The position numbers and the translations under genes were made by a program. DNA of 64,000 nucleotides. Source: Streptomyces beigongshangae (GTDB lineage: Bacteria; Actinomycetota; Actinomycetes; Streptomycetales; Streptomycetaceae). The notes beneath the pieces are model-generated. The model saw only the letters and a program-made list of their open reading frames with translations. It was not told the DNA's origin and did no database searches. This document shows, piece by piece, positions 6,845 to 28,015 of the stretch. The DNA lies in contig NZ_JAHKJW010000006.1 in NCBI RefSeq assembly GCF_019710745.1, positions 124,001 to 188,000 on the forward strand, written 5' to 3'. Position 1 is the stretch's first letter; the number at the start of each line of letters is the position of its first letter.

Positions 6845-8710
6845 GTGTCGGCTTCGCTCACTGAACCATCCGGTGCCGCCGACGGGACCCCGGCCTGGCC
6901 CGGCCTGCCGGCGCACCACCCGGTGTCGCGGCTGCGCGGTCTCGCCCGCGACCGGCCGGACGGTGTCGCCTACCGCTTCGTCGGCAGCCACGGCGGAACC
7001 GTGGAGGAGCCACTCGTCCGGACCCGCGCCGAACTGGACCGCCGGGTCCGTGCCGTCGCCGCCGAACTCCAGTCACGGTGCGCACGCGGGAGCCGGGTGG
7101 CCGTGGTGTGCCCGCAGGGCCGGCAGTACGTCACGGCCTTCCTCGCCTGCCTGTACGCGGGAGTCGTCGCCGTCCCCCTGTGCGAGGCCGACTCGGTGGC
7201 GGGCGCCGACCGGCTGACGTCGGTGCTGCCCGGCGCCGGCGTCCGCGCGGTGCTCACCGACGGAGCGGGCGACCAGGACGTCCGCCGCCTGCTGGCCGGG
7301 GATCCGCGGCTCGCCGCCCTCGACGTGGTCCGGACCGACCGGGTGCCCGACGGCAGGTGCGACGCGTGGCTGCCTCCCGCACTGGGCCCGGAGACGGTCG
7401 CCTATCTGCAGTACACCTCCGGGTCGACGTCCGCGCCCCGCGGCGTGCGGATCACCCACGGCAACATCGCCCGGGCCGTGGCCCAGGCGTCCACCGCCTT
7501 CCGGGCCGGGCCGTCGACCGTCGCCGTCAGCTGGCTGCCGCTGCACCACGACCTGGGTCTGATGCTCGGGGTGCTGGGACCCGTGGGGCTGGGCGCCACC
7601 TGTGTCCTGATGGGGCCGGCCGACTTCGTCCGCCGGCCCCTCGTGTACCTCGGCGCGATCAGCCGCTGGCGCGGCACCGTCACCTCCGGACCGTGCTTCA
7701 ACCTCGACCTGTGCGTGGACCGGGTGCGCGGGGCCGCGCTGGACGGCCTCGACCTGTCCAGCCTGACCGTGCTCGGCAACGGCGGTGAGCAGGTCCGCGC
7801 GTCCAGCCTGCGCCGCTTCTCCGCGCACTTCGCCCGCTGCGGGTTCCGCCCCGAGGCGCACACCCCGTCGTACGGGCTCGCCGAGGCCACCCTCATGGTC
7901 AGCTGCGTGCCCGTGGACGAGGTCCCGCGCGTGCTCGTCTGCGACCGGGAGGCCCTGGCCCGGGGGCACGCCGTCACGGCGGGGGCCGCCGGCGAGCGGG
8001 TCGTGGAGCTGGTCAGTTGCGGAGTGCCCATCGGTCAGCGCCTCTGTGTCACCGACCCGGCCGGCCGGTTCCTGCCCGAGTGCCGGGTCGGCGAGATCTG
8101 GACCAGCGGCGGCAACGTCAGCCCCGGCTACGCGGGAGACGCCACCGACACCACCGACGCCGCCGACACCACCAACACCACCGACGTCACCGCCGGAACC
8201 TTCCACGACCGGCCCGGAGGGGTGGACGGCGACGTGGACGACGAAGCGTGCAGCGTGGACGACGAGGCGGGCGGCGCGTGGCTGCGCACCGGGGACCTCG
8301 GGTTCCTGGCGGACGGTCAGCTGTACGTCACCGGGCGCGTCAAGGACGTCGTCATCATCAACGGCCTCAACCACTGGCCCACCGATCTGGAGGCCACCGT
8401 CTCGGTCGCCGTCCCCGTCTTCCGACCGAACCGGATCGCCGCCTTCCGGTCCGAGGCCGCCGGTCGCGAGTGCCTGGTCATGGTCGCCGAGGTGCAGCCC
8501 GAGGCCGTGCGGGAGCAGCGGACGACGGACCCCGCCGTGGAGCAGGCGGTGCGTACGGCACTGATGGTGAAGCACGGCGTCGAACTGCACGAACTGGTTC
8601 CCGTACGGCCCGGGAGCCTGCCCATGACCAGTAGCGGAAAGCTCCGGCGCACGGCCTGCCGGGAAGCCTACGAAGCGGGGCGGCTGGTCCGGGCGGACCT
8701 TCACGCTTAG
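6845..8710 (+). CDS. Fatty acyl-AMP ligase (FAAL), PKS starter activation
   Basis: Adenylate-forming enzyme of 621 residues that converts a fatty acid to acyl-AMP and passes it to a carrier protein. Motifs: YLQYTSGSTSAPRGV (P-loop), LPLHHDLGLM and NGGEQVR (both FAAL-like), YGLAEATLM, WLRTGDLGF, GRVKDVVIINGLNHWPTDLE, and the C-terminal lysine region TSSGKLRR. The NHWPTDLE stretch is typical of FAALs as opposed to CoA ligases. Between the two domains, about residues 435-480, an unusual run of TDTTDAADTTNTTD repeats and acidic residues expands the linker. GTG 6845 follows AGGAG at 9 nt. It is the first gene of the PKS operon, so it most likely loads the first ACP of the next protein. Confidence 0.9.
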   Translation: MSASLTEPSGAADGTPAWPGLPAHHPVSRLRGLARDRPDGVAYRFVGSHGGTVEEPLVRTRAELDRRVRAVAAELQSRCARGSRVAVVCPQGRQYVTAFLACLYAGVVAVPLCEADSVAGADRLTSVLPGAGVRAVLTDGAGDQDVRRLLAGDPRLAALDVVRTDRVPDGRCDAWLPPALGPETVAYLQYTSGSTSAPRGVRITHGNIARAVAQASTAFRAGPSTVAVSWLPLHHDLGLMLGVLGPVGLGATCVLMGPADFVRRPLVYLGAISRWRGTVTSGPCFNLDLCVDRVRGAALDGLDLSSLTVLGNGGEQVRASSLRRFSAHFARCGFRPEAHTPSYGLAEATLMVSCVPVDEVPRVLVCDREALARGHAVTAGAAGERVVELVSCGVPIGQRLCVTDPAGRFLPECRVGEIWTSGGNVSPGYAGDATDTTDAADTTNTTDVTAGTFHDRPGGVDGDVDDEACSVDDEAGGAWLRTGDLGFLADGQLYVTGRVKDVVIINGLNHWPTDLEATVSVAVPVFRPNRIAAFRSEAAGRECLVMVAEVQPEAVREQRTTDPAVEQAVRTALMVKHGVELHELVPVRPGSLPMTSSGKLRRTACREAYEAGRLVRADLHA

Positions 8711-8760
8711 CCATGGCCCGTCGCCGTCCACCCGGTCCCCAGCGTTCGGAGCAATCACCA

Positions 8761-21170
<12,410 letters not shown>

Positions 21171-21190
21171 CCGGCGGCCGGGGACGGCCC

Positions 21191-22249
21191 TCAGTCGGCG
21201 CCGGGCTGGACCAGCTTGAACAGCAGCCGGGCGGCGGCGCGCCGCGCCCCCGTGCGCAGGCTCGTCCTGGAGGCCGGGGCCGGAGCCGTGGCCGTGGCCG
21301 GTCCCGCCGGCCCGCCGAAACGGGGGAAGAGGACCTCGGCGCTGCCGCGGTCGACCGCCGCCAGGGTGCCCGGGTCGACCCCGGTGTCGAGTCCGGCGGC
21401 GAAGTACTGGCCGGCCGCGGCGGGGGCGAAGGGCCAGTCGCTGCCGAACAGGACGTGCCCGGGGCGGGCGAAGGCCAGCAGGGTGGGCAGTGCGGCGGGG
21501 CTGGAGGACAGGGCGGTGTCGAAGTAGAAGCCGCGCAGGTCGTCCAGGACGTCCAGCGGGCTGCGGCCGGTGTCACCGGCGAGGGCGGCGGCCATGCGGT
21601 GGGAGGCGTACGGCACGAAGCCGCCCCCGTGGCCGAGGACGAACCGGATGCGCGGGTAGCGGCGTACGGTGCCGTTCCGCACCAGCAGGTACGCGGCCCG
21701 CGTGGTGTCCAGGAGGAAGTCCGCGGCGAACGGCGGGATGCCGTCGACGGCCGGGGCCGGCAGATCGGCCGGGTGGACCAGCACCACGGCGGACCGGTCG
21801 TCGAGGGCCCGCCACAGGACGTCCTGGCCGTCCGCGCCGAGGTAGGTGCCCCGGCTGTTGGCCAGCAGGATGACGCCGTCGGCCCCGAGCCCGTCCAGCG
21901 CCCGCGCGGCCTCGGCGGCGCAGGCGGCGGCGTCGGGCATGGGCAGGGTGGCGAACCAGCCGAGACGGCCGGGGTGCTCGCCCGGGAGGGCCGCGCAGAA
22001 GTCGTTGAGCCGGCGGGCCAGGCGGGCGGCCTCGCCCGGATCGCCGAGGAAGCCGGTGCCGGGGGTGGAGACGGACACGAGGGCGGTGGCCGTCCCCAGC
22101 AGGTCCATGAACTCCAGGGCCGCCCCGGCGCTCCAGTCCGGCAGGGCACGGCCGCCCGCCCCGGTGATGCCAGACCTGGCGAGGAGGTCGCGGTAGAAGG
22201 GCGGGAGCAGGTGCTGGTGGACGTCGATGCGGCGGGACGAACCGGTCAC
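21191..22249 (-). CDS. ACMSD-like amidohydrolase, probable aromatic acid decarboxylase
   Basis: Amidohydrolase-2 protein of 352 residues with all metal and catalytic motifs visible: N-terminal DVHQHLLPPFY (HxH), VLVHPAD, VLGHGGGFVPY and FGSDWPF. This family includes aminocarboxymuconate-semialdehyde decarboxylase, gamma-resorcylate decarboxylase and the 6-methylsalicylate decarboxylases of patulin and yanuthone biosynthesis. Next to a PKS predicted to make a 6-alkylsalicylate, decarboxylation to a 3-alkylphenol is the natural hypothesis. GTG 22249 is preceded by AGGAGG at 7 nt. It diverges from the flavin hydroxylase gene with only 71 bp between. The last 40 residues are an Ala/Arg-rich tail. 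Confidence 0.85.
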   Translation of the reverse strand: MTGSSRRIDVHQHLLPPFYRDLLARSGITGAGGRALPDWSAGAALEFMDLLGTATALVSVSTPGTGFLGDPGEAARLARRLNDFCAALPGEHPGRLGWFATLPMPDAAACAAEAARALDGLGADGVILLANSRGTYLGADGQDVLWRALDDRSAVVLVHPADLPAPAVDGIPPFAADFLLDTTRAAYLLVRNGTVRRYPRIRFVLGHGGGFVPYASHRMAAALAGDTGRSPLDVLDDLRGFYFDTALSSSPAALPTLLAFARPGHVLFGSDWPFAPAAAGQYFAAGLDTGVDPGTLAAVDRGSAEVLFPRFGGPAGPATATAPAPASRTSLRTGARRAAARLLFKLVQPGAD

Positions 22250-22320
22250 GCGGCGGCCTCCTGGACGGGGTCCGGTCGGGAACGGGGAACACATACGGAA
22301 CGCGTACGGACGGCACTGTC

Positions 22321-24084
22321 GTGACGGGCCACCGGCGGGGCCACCCGGCGAGCGGGACGGGGGAGCGGGACGCCGTGTACGACGTGGCCGTCATCGGGTA
22401 CGGACCCACGGGCGCCACCGCGGCGAACCTGCTGGGCGCACGCGGTCTGCGCGTCGTGGTGCTGGAGCGCGACGCCGAGGTCTGCCCCCGCGCCCGCGCC
22501 ATCTCCACCGACGAGGAGGTGATGCGGATCTGGCAGCGCGCCGGGCTGGCCGAACGGCTGGAGCAGGACATGCTGGCCGACCGGCCGGTGGACTTCGTGG
22601 ACGCACAGGGCCGTACCTTCCTCCACGCCCACCCCGTCTCACACGGGCACGGCCATCCGGCGCAGCTGTTCCTCTACCAGCCCGCGGTGGAGCGGGTACT
22701 GCGCGCGGGGGCGGCCCGGTACCCGAACGTGACGGTGCTGGCGCGCCACGAGTGCCTGCGCGTGCGCCAGGACGCGGAAGGTGTCGACCTGCTGGTGGCC
22801 ACCACGGACACGGCGATCGCCGCGGGCGCGGCAGGCACCCCGGGCGCGGCAGGCACCGCGGACACGACAGCCGCCGCAGGCACGGCAGGAGCCGCGGACG
22901 CGGTCGGCGCCCCGGTGCGGTGGTTGCGCGCCTCGTACGTCATCGCCGCCGACGGCGGCTCCAGCCGTACCCGGACGCAACTGGGCGTGGGATACGAGGG
23001 GCGGACGTACGAGGACCGCTGGGTGGTCGTCGACACGGAGATGACCAGGCCGTGGCCGGACCACGACCGGCTGCGCTTCCGCTGCGATCCGGCCCGCCCG
23101 GCGGTCGACTGCCCGACGCCGCTCGGCCACCACCGCTGGGAGTTCCCCGTCCTGCCCGGCGACGACGTGTCCCGGCTGACGACCGAGGAGGCGATCCTCG
23201 GTCTGGTGGCCCGCTACGGGGTGGGTCCGGACAGCATCAGGATCCTGCGGGCCGCCGTCTACAGCCACCACGTCCGCTCCGCCGCCCGGTTCCGGGTGGG
23301 CAGGGTCCTCCTCGCCGGCGACGCCGCCCACGCCATGCCGCCGTGGATCGGCCAGGGCATGGCCGCCGGAGTGCGCGACGTCGGCAACCTGTGCTGGAAG
23401 CTGGACGCCGTGCTGCGCGGCGAGCTGCCCGAGTCGGTCCTGGACAGCTACGAGGCCGAGCGCGCACCGCACGTCAGGGAGGTGACGAGGCGCTCGGTGT
23501 TCGTGGGCCGGATCGTCACCGAGCGGCGGCGCCCCCTCACCCGCCTGCGGGACACCGTCCTGCCGCTCCTGAGCCGCGTACCGGGGTTCACCCGGTGGCT
23601 GCGGGACTCCCACTGGACCCCGGCCGCCCACTACGCCACCGGGCTCCGGGCCCATCCCCGGCCCCGCCCCTGGATCCGTCCCCGGACCCGTCCTCTGGCC
23701 CGTTCCCGGATCCGCGCGACCGGTCACCAGATCCCGCAGCCCCGTGTCACCGCGCCCGACGGGACCCGCGTACGGCTGGACGAGGTGCTCGGGGGCGGCT
23801 GGCTGCTGCTGCACGCGCGCACCGCCACCCCCCAGCCGCGGTGGGACGTCCCGTCCCTCACCGTCGTACCGGCCGGGTCCCGCCCGGCGGCGGGCACCGT
23901 CGTCGACACCGACGGCGTCCTGCTGCCCTGGTTCGCCGCGCACCGCGCGGCCACGGTGGCGCTGCGCCCCGACGCCTACGTGTACGCCGCCGCGCGCGCG
24001 GGCGCGGTCCTCCCGCCGCCCCCGCCCGGCTTCGCCCCGGCGGCCCGCCGAAATGCGCCCGGCCGTGAAGGGCGGGAGAGTTGA
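22321..24084 (+). CDS. FAD-dependent aromatic hydroxylase, MhpA-like
   Basis: Class A flavoprotein monooxygenase of 587 residues. Motifs: VIGYGPTGATAANLLG (FAD GxGxxG), the YVIAADGGSSRTR fingerprint (DG), and VLLAGDAAHAMPPWIGQGMAAGVRD (GD motif). Overall order and length match 3-(3-hydroxyphenyl)propionate hydroxylase (MhpA), which adds OH ortho to the phenol of a 3-substituted phenol using NADH and O2. It is probably the tailoring step after the divergent decarboxylase. Between about residues 160 and 200 there is an inserted AAGTPGAAGTAD-type repeat, and another low-complexity PRPRPWIRPRTRP stretch lies near residue 445. No clear ribosome binding site precedes GTG 22321, so the message may be leaderless. 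Confidence 0.88.
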   Translation: MTGHRRGHPASGTGERDAVYDVAVIGYGPTGATAANLLGARGLRVVVLERDAEVCPRARAISTDEEVMRIWQRAGLAERLEQDMLADRPVDFVDAQGRTFLHAHPVSHGHGHPAQLFLYQPAVERVLRAGAARYPNVTVLARHECLRVRQDAEGVDLLVATTDTAIAAGAAGTPGAAGTADTTAAAGTAGAADAVGAPVRWLRASYVIAADGGSSRTRTQLGVGYEGRTYEDRWVVVDTEMTRPWPDHDRLRFRCDPARPAVDCPTPLGHHRWEFPVLPGDDVSRLTTEEAILGLVARYGVGPDSIRILRAAVYSHHVRSAARFRVGRVLLAGDAAHAMPPWIGQGMAAGVRDVGNLCWKLDAVLRGELPESVLDSYEAERAPHVREVTRRSVFVGRIVTERRRPLTRLRDTVLPLLSRVPGFTRWLRDSHWTPAAHYATGLRAHPRPRPWIRPRTRPLARSRIRATGHQIPQPRVTAPDGTRVRLDEVLGGGWLLLHARTATPQPRWDVPSLTVVPAGSRPAAGTVVDTDGVLLPWFAAHRAATVALRPDAYVYAAARAGAVLPPPPPGFAPAARRNAPGREGRES

Positions 24085-24137
24085 GGTCGTCGCGGGGGCC
24101 AGTCGACGGGGGCCGTAGCCGAGGGAGTGTGCGGATC

Positions 24138-24365
24138 GTGGCGAAGGAAAAGAAACTCGAGAAGGGCGACGAGGTCTCCTGGAGCAGTCATGGGCAGACC
24201 GTCCCCGGCAAGGTGAAGAAGAAGATCACCGGACGCGGTGAGGTGGCGGGGCGCAGCGTCGACGCCTCGAAGGACGAACCGCAGTACGAGGTCGAGAGCG
24301 ACAAGTCCGGCCGCAGCGCCGTCCACAAGCCCGGGTCCCTGCGCAAGAAGAGCGGCGGGTCATGA
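24138..24365 (+). CDS. DUF2945 (Tudor-like) small protein
   Basis: A 75-residue protein starting at GTG 24138, 10 nt after GAGGGAG. The pattern KGDEVSWSSHGQTVPGKVKKKIT followed by YEVESDKSGRSAVHKPGSL is the DUF2945/HVA-Tudor family, found in bacteria and fungi. The Tudor-like barrel may bind a ligand or partner, but the bacterial function is unknown. Its stop overlaps the start of the next gene (ATGA), so the pair is coupled. Confidence 0.8.
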   Translation: MAKEKKLEKGDEVSWSSHGQTVPGKVKKKITGRGEVAGRSVDASKDEPQYEVESDKSGRSAVHKPGSLRKKSGGS

Positions 24366-24700
24366 GCGGGAAGGGCGACACGGGCCGGGAGGACACGATC
24401 AAGGAGTTCGGCGACGCCGTCAACATGACGCCGGGCAGCCTCAAGAAGTGGCTGGAGACGGACGACTCCAAGAGCGTGGGCCAGTCCGACGGCGGCGAGA
24501 GCGTGGGGCACGGGTACGGGCGCCGCATCGTCGGGCTGCTGGAGAAGAAGAAGGCCGACCTGACCGACGACGACATCGCGCACATGCGGAAGGTCGTCGG
24601 TTATGTGCACCGGCACCTCAAGCAGCAGCCCTCCGGTGACGTCACGGACACCAGATGGCGGTACTCCCTCATGAACTGGGGGCACGACCCGAAGAAGTGA
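24362..24700 (+). CDS. DUF3140 domain protein
   Basis: A 112-residue protein with the DUF3140 pattern: EFGDAVNMTPGSLKKWLETD, then S-VGQSDGGESVGHGYGRRIV, then DDIAHMRKVVGYVHRHL and TRWRYSLMNWGHDP. It is commonly found beside DUF2945, as here. Function is unknown. The SLKKWL and HMRKVVGYVHRHL helices and basic C-terminus could suit nucleic acid or protein binding, which is only a guess. Confidence 0.8.
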   Translation: MSGKGDTGREDTIKEFGDAVNMTPGSLKKWLETDDSKSVGQSDGGESVGHGYGRRIVGLLEKKKADLTDDDIAHMRKVVGYVHRHLKQQPSGDVTDTRWRYSLMNWGHDPKK

Positions 24701-24740
24701 GCCGGCGGTGGGCGGGAGCGGTCCCCGCCCGTCCCCGCCC

Positions 24741-24830
24741 CGTCCGTTCCCGTTCCGTCCGCTCCCGCTCCGTCCGTTCCCGTTCCGTCCGCTCCCGCTC
24801 CGTCCGTTCCCGTTCCGTCCGTTTCCGCCC
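24741..24830. repeat. Three tandem 30-bp repeats between convergent genes
   Basis: A 30-bp C/T-rich unit beginning CGTCCGTTCCCGTTCCGTCC and ending GCTCCCGCTC occurs at 24741, 24771 and, slightly diverged, at 24801. It fills the gap between the DUF3140 stop and the permease stop. One strand is almost pure pyrimidine. It has no spacer structure and is not a CRISPR. Confidence 0.85.
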
Positions 24831-24859
24831 CGCCCGTGCGCTTGCCCGCCAGGTCCGGG

Positions 24860-26188
24860 TCAGCGGGCGCGCCGTAGCCGCACCGCCGCGACGACGCCCA
24901 GGGCCGCGCCCACCGCGAGCAAGAGCAGCCCCCGCAGCCAGACGTCCCGTTCGATCTGGGTCGCGAGCACGACGCAGGACACCGCCCCCAGGACCGGCAC
25001 GACCGTGGGTGCCTTGAAATGGTCGTGGGCGACCGCGTCCCGGCGCAGGACGAGGAGCGCGGTGTTGACGAAGAAGAAGACCACCAGGAGGAGCAGCACC
25101 AGGGTCGAGGCGAGGGTGGCGACGTCACCGGTCAGCGCGAGCAGGAGCGAGAGCACCGTGGTGGCGGCGATCGCGGCCCAGGGTGTGCGCCGGCCCGGCA
25201 GGACCTTGGTCAGGAATCCCGGCAGCAGACCGTCCCGGGCCATGCCGTAGGCCAGCCGCGAGGACATGATGCCGGTGAGCAGCGCGCCGTTGGCCACCGC
25301 CACCAGCGCGATGGCGCTGAACACCTCCGTGGGGACCCCGCCCGCCGCCCGGACGACCTCCAGGAGCGGACCGCTGGACTCCGCCAGCTTCCCGGTCGGC
25401 ACGGCCGCCGCGGCCGCGGCCCCCACCAGGGCGTACACGGCGCCCGCGGTGACCAGGGCCCCGAAGAGCGCCCTGGGGTACGCGCGCCGGGGGTCGCGGG
25501 TCTCCTCGGCCACATTGACCGACGTCTCGAACCCCACGAACGAGTAGTAGGCGAGCACCGCCCCGCTCAGCACGGCGGCGGCGGGCCCGTTCTCCGACGT
25601 GCCCAGGTCCACCAGCCGACCCACGTCCCCGTCGCCGCGCAGCACGATCCAGGCACCGAGCCCGATCACCAGCACCAGTCCGCCGACCTCGATGACCGTC
25701 GCGACCGTGTTGGCCCGCGTCGACTCGCTGATGCCGCGCGCGTTCAGCAGGGCCAGCGCACCCAGGAAGACGATCACCACGAGCACCACGGGGAGCGTGA
25801 TGAACTCGGACAGGTAGTCGCCGCCGAAGCCGCGGGCCAGGGCGCCCACCGACACGATGCCGGCGGCCAGCATGCAGAACCCGGCGAGGAACCCGGCGAA
25901 GGGCCCGTAGGCCAGGGTGGCGTAGTGGGACGCACCGCCCGCGCGCGGGTACTTCGTGACCAGCTCGGCGTACGAGGCGGCCGTCAGCAGCGCCAGGCAC
26001 AGCGCCACGACGAGGGGCACCCACACGGCGCCGCCCGCGTCGGCCGCGACCTGGCCGATCAGGACGTACACGCCCGCGCCCAGGACGTCGCCGAGGATGA
26101 AGAAGTAGAGCAGCGGGGTGGTCAGGACCTTTTTGAGCGCGGTGGGGGCGTCCGACGACGTCCGGGGCTCGACGGGAGGAGTGTGCAC
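24860..26188 (-). CDS. APC-superfamily amino acid permease
   Basis: Integral membrane transporter of about 442 residues with about 12 hydrophobic segments. The first helix contains GDVLGAGVYVLIGQVA (the GxG-type substrate motif), and SFVGFETSVNVAEETRDPRRAYPRA is the classic APC loop after TM6. Likely a cationic amino acid or polyamine importer or exchanger; the substrate is not decided. GTG 26188 has no strong ribosome binding site. The open frame extends much further upstream in antisense to the glycosyltransferase gene, which I treat as chance. Confidence 0.85.
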   Translation of the reverse strand: MHTPPVEPRTSSDAPTALKKVLTTPLLYFFILGDVLGAGVYVLIGQVAADAGGAVWVPLVVALCLALLTAASYAELVTKYPRAGGASHYATLAYGPFAGFLAGFCMLAAGIVSVGALARGFGGDYLSEFITLPVVLVVIVFLGALALLNARGISESTRANTVATVIEVGGLVLVIGLGAWIVLRGDGDVGRLVDLGTSENGPAAAVLSGAVLAYYSFVGFETSVNVAEETRDPRRAYPRALFGALVTAGAVYALVGAAAAAAVPTGKLAESSGPLLEVVRAAGGVPTEVFSAIALVAVANGALLTGIMSSRLAYGMARDGLLPGFLTKVLPGRRTPWAAIAATTVLSLLLALTGDVATLASTLVLLLLVVFFFVNTALLVLRRDAVAHDHFKAPTVVPVLGAVSCVVLATQIERDVWLRGLLLLAVGAALGVVAAVRLRRAR

Positions 26189-26239
26189 GGGATGCCGTAT
26201 ACCCGGTGGAGTGCCCGGCAGGCGGCGGATCGCCCGGAT

Positions 26240-26271
26240 GCCCGCCCTGTGCCCGGCGTCACAGGGCGGGC
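26240..26271. promoter_or_regulatory. Perfect 12-bp stem, 8-nt loop hairpin between permease and glycosyltransferase operon
   Basis: GCCCGCCCTGTG pairs perfectly with CACAGGGCGGGC across an 8-nt loop. It lies in the 369-bp divergent gap at 26189-26557, which holds no gene. The same gap contains a 14-bp direct repeat (GCGGAGATCGAGAC twice, 26430-26457) and a second stem (GCCCCGCC / GGCGGGGC, 26501-26527) 30 bp before the glycosyltransferase start. Operator or attenuator roles are possible but unproven. Confidence 0.5.
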
Positions 26272-26557
26272 TGCACCCGCGGCGACGGATTTCCCACGAC
26301 TGTGACGCCGGAGGCGGACCGCGGCTCCGGTGGGCGCGTCCCGGTCTTGAAGGAGGGGGCGGGGCGGCCGTGTTCACCCGGCCGGCCGAGCCCGGCATGC
26401 CGCCGGTCCGTCCGCGGGAGACGATGGGACGCGGAGATCGAGACGCGGAGATCGAGACGCGCAGATACGGCCTCCGCCGTGCTCCACGCGGCACCACGGT
26501 GCCCCGCCGGGACCCGAAGGGCGGGGCGGCCCCGCGTGACGGAACGAGGAGACGCCT

Positions 26558-28015
26558 GTGTCCGAACCGGTCGCCCACCGCCATCCCGCGAAGCCACCCT
26601 CGCAGACGTCCGCCTCCCGACCCGGCGCGACGGCGGGGCCGGGCCGCGGGTCGGCCGACCCGGCGACCGGTGCGGCTGCCGGAACTTCCGGTCCCGGTCC
26701 CGTGCGCGCGACGGCCGTCGTCACCGGGTCCATGTCGGCGTCCGCGTCCGCGTCCGCGTCCGCGTCCGTGCCCGTGACCGCTGACGGCACCGGGCCCGCG
26801 TCCAGGGCTCCCGGCAGCACGGGTACGGCGTCCGAGGCCGCCCCCGGCACCGGCCCGCTTCCCGGCACCACCGCCACCACCGCCCCCTCCGGCCGGGCCC
26901 CCGCGCCCGCCGCCCCCTCCCGCTCGCCTGTCGGCTCCTCCCGTCCGTCCGCCGACCCCTCCCGCCCCATCCGCGTCGCCTCCGTCCCCGCCGGGCACGT
27001 CTACGTGCGGCACCTGTCGCCGCCCGGGGGCGACAGGGTGGTCCGGCTGGTCGATCCCCGGCCCTGCACGGCGCCGAGCGGGTCCCAGCAGTGGTGGCCG
27101 CCGGTCATGCTCGAACCGGGCTGGGTCGACGCGCACGCCGGTGACTTCGACGTCTTCCACCTCCACTTCGGCTTCGACGCGCAGAGCCCCGCGGCGCTGC
27201 GCGCACTCGTCGAGGCCCTGCGGCGCAACGGCAGACCGCTCGTCCACACCGTCCACGACCTCGTCAACCCCCACCACCGGGACGAGGCCGAGCACCGGGC
27301 GCAGCTGGACGTGCTCGTCCCCGCCGCGGACCGGATCATCACCCTCACCCCGGGCGCCGCGGCGGAGATCGCCGCACGGTGGGGCCGTACCGCACTGGTC
27401 CTGCCGCACCCGCACGTGGTCGGGGCCACCGGTCTCGTACGCCCCCGGCCCGAACGGGACACCTTCACGGTCGGCGTGCACGCCAAGAGCATCCGCCCCA
27501 ACATGGACCCGCTGCCCGTGGTCCGCGTGCTCGCCGACGCGCTGTCGGAACTGCCCGACGCCGTGCTGCGCGTCGACTGCCACCCGGAGATCGACGACCC
27601 GGCAAGCCACTGGTACGCGCCCGGTGTGCTCGACGAGCTGCGCGCGACGGCCCGCGAGGAGCGGCTGGAGCTGCACGTCCACGACTACTTCGACGACGAG
27701 GCGCTCCACGACTACCTGATCAACCTCGACGTGTCCGTGCTGCCCTACCGCTTCGGCACCCACTCCGGCTGGCTGGAGGCGTGCCACGACCTGGGGACCA
27801 CGGTCCTCGCCCCGTCCTGCGGGTTCTACGCGCAGCAGCGGCCCTGCCTCACCTACGGTCACGACCGGCGGGGGCTGGACGCGGTGTCGCTGCGCGAGGC
27901 GGTGCGTACGGCCCACGAGCTGCGCCCCGCCTGGCGGGCCGACCCGGCCGACCGCCGGGCCGAACGCCTCCGCCTCGCCCGGGAGCACGAAGCGCTCTAC
28001 GCGGACCTGTTGTGA
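26558..28015 (+). CDS. Glycosyltransferase (GT4-like) with long low-complexity N-terminus
   Basis: About 485 residues from GTG 26558, which follows GAGGAG. Residues 1-145 are Ala/Ser/Pro/Gly rich, including an SASASASASA run from a repeated 6-bp unit, and look disordered. From about residue 148 a GT-B fold begins: RVASVPAGHVYVRHL, FDVFHLHFGFD, LVHTVHDLVNPHH, then the second domain TFTVGVHAKSIRPNMDPL and VLPYRFGTHSGWLEACHDLG, which corresponds to the donor-binding region. First of four consecutive glycosyltransferase genes. Substrate is unknown. Confidence 0.78.
   Translation: MSEPVAHRHPAKPPSQTSASRPGATAGPGRGSADPATGAAAGTSGPGPVRATAVVTGSMSASASASASASVPVTADGTGPASRAPGSTGTASEAAPGTGPLPGTTATTAPSGRAPAPAAPSRSPVGSSRPSADPSRPIRVASVPAGHVYVRHLSPPGGDRVVRLVDPRPCTAPSGSQQWWPPVMLEPGWVDAHAGDFDVFHLHFGFDAQSPAALRALVEALRRNGRPLVHTVHDLVNPHHRDEAEHRAQLDVLVPAADRIITLTPGAAAEIAARWGRTALVLPHPHVVGATGLVRPRPERDTFTVGVHAKSIRPNMDPLPVVRVLADALSELPDAVLRVDCHPEIDDPASHWYAPGVLDELRATAREERLELHVHDYFDDEALHDYLINLDVSVLPYRFGTHSGWLEACHDLGTTVLAPSCGFYAQQRPCLTYGHDRRGLDAVSLREAVRTAHELRPAWRADPADRRAERLRLAREHEALYADLL

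Noticed and set aside
4589-6991. 800-codon minus-strand open frame
   Set aside because: It is a shadow of the SDR, ATPase and FAAL regions and shows no recognisable domain. The SDR lies in another frame.
24741-24830. Possible CRISPR array
   Set aside because: The 30-bp units are directly adjacent, with no unique spacers and no cas genes nearby.
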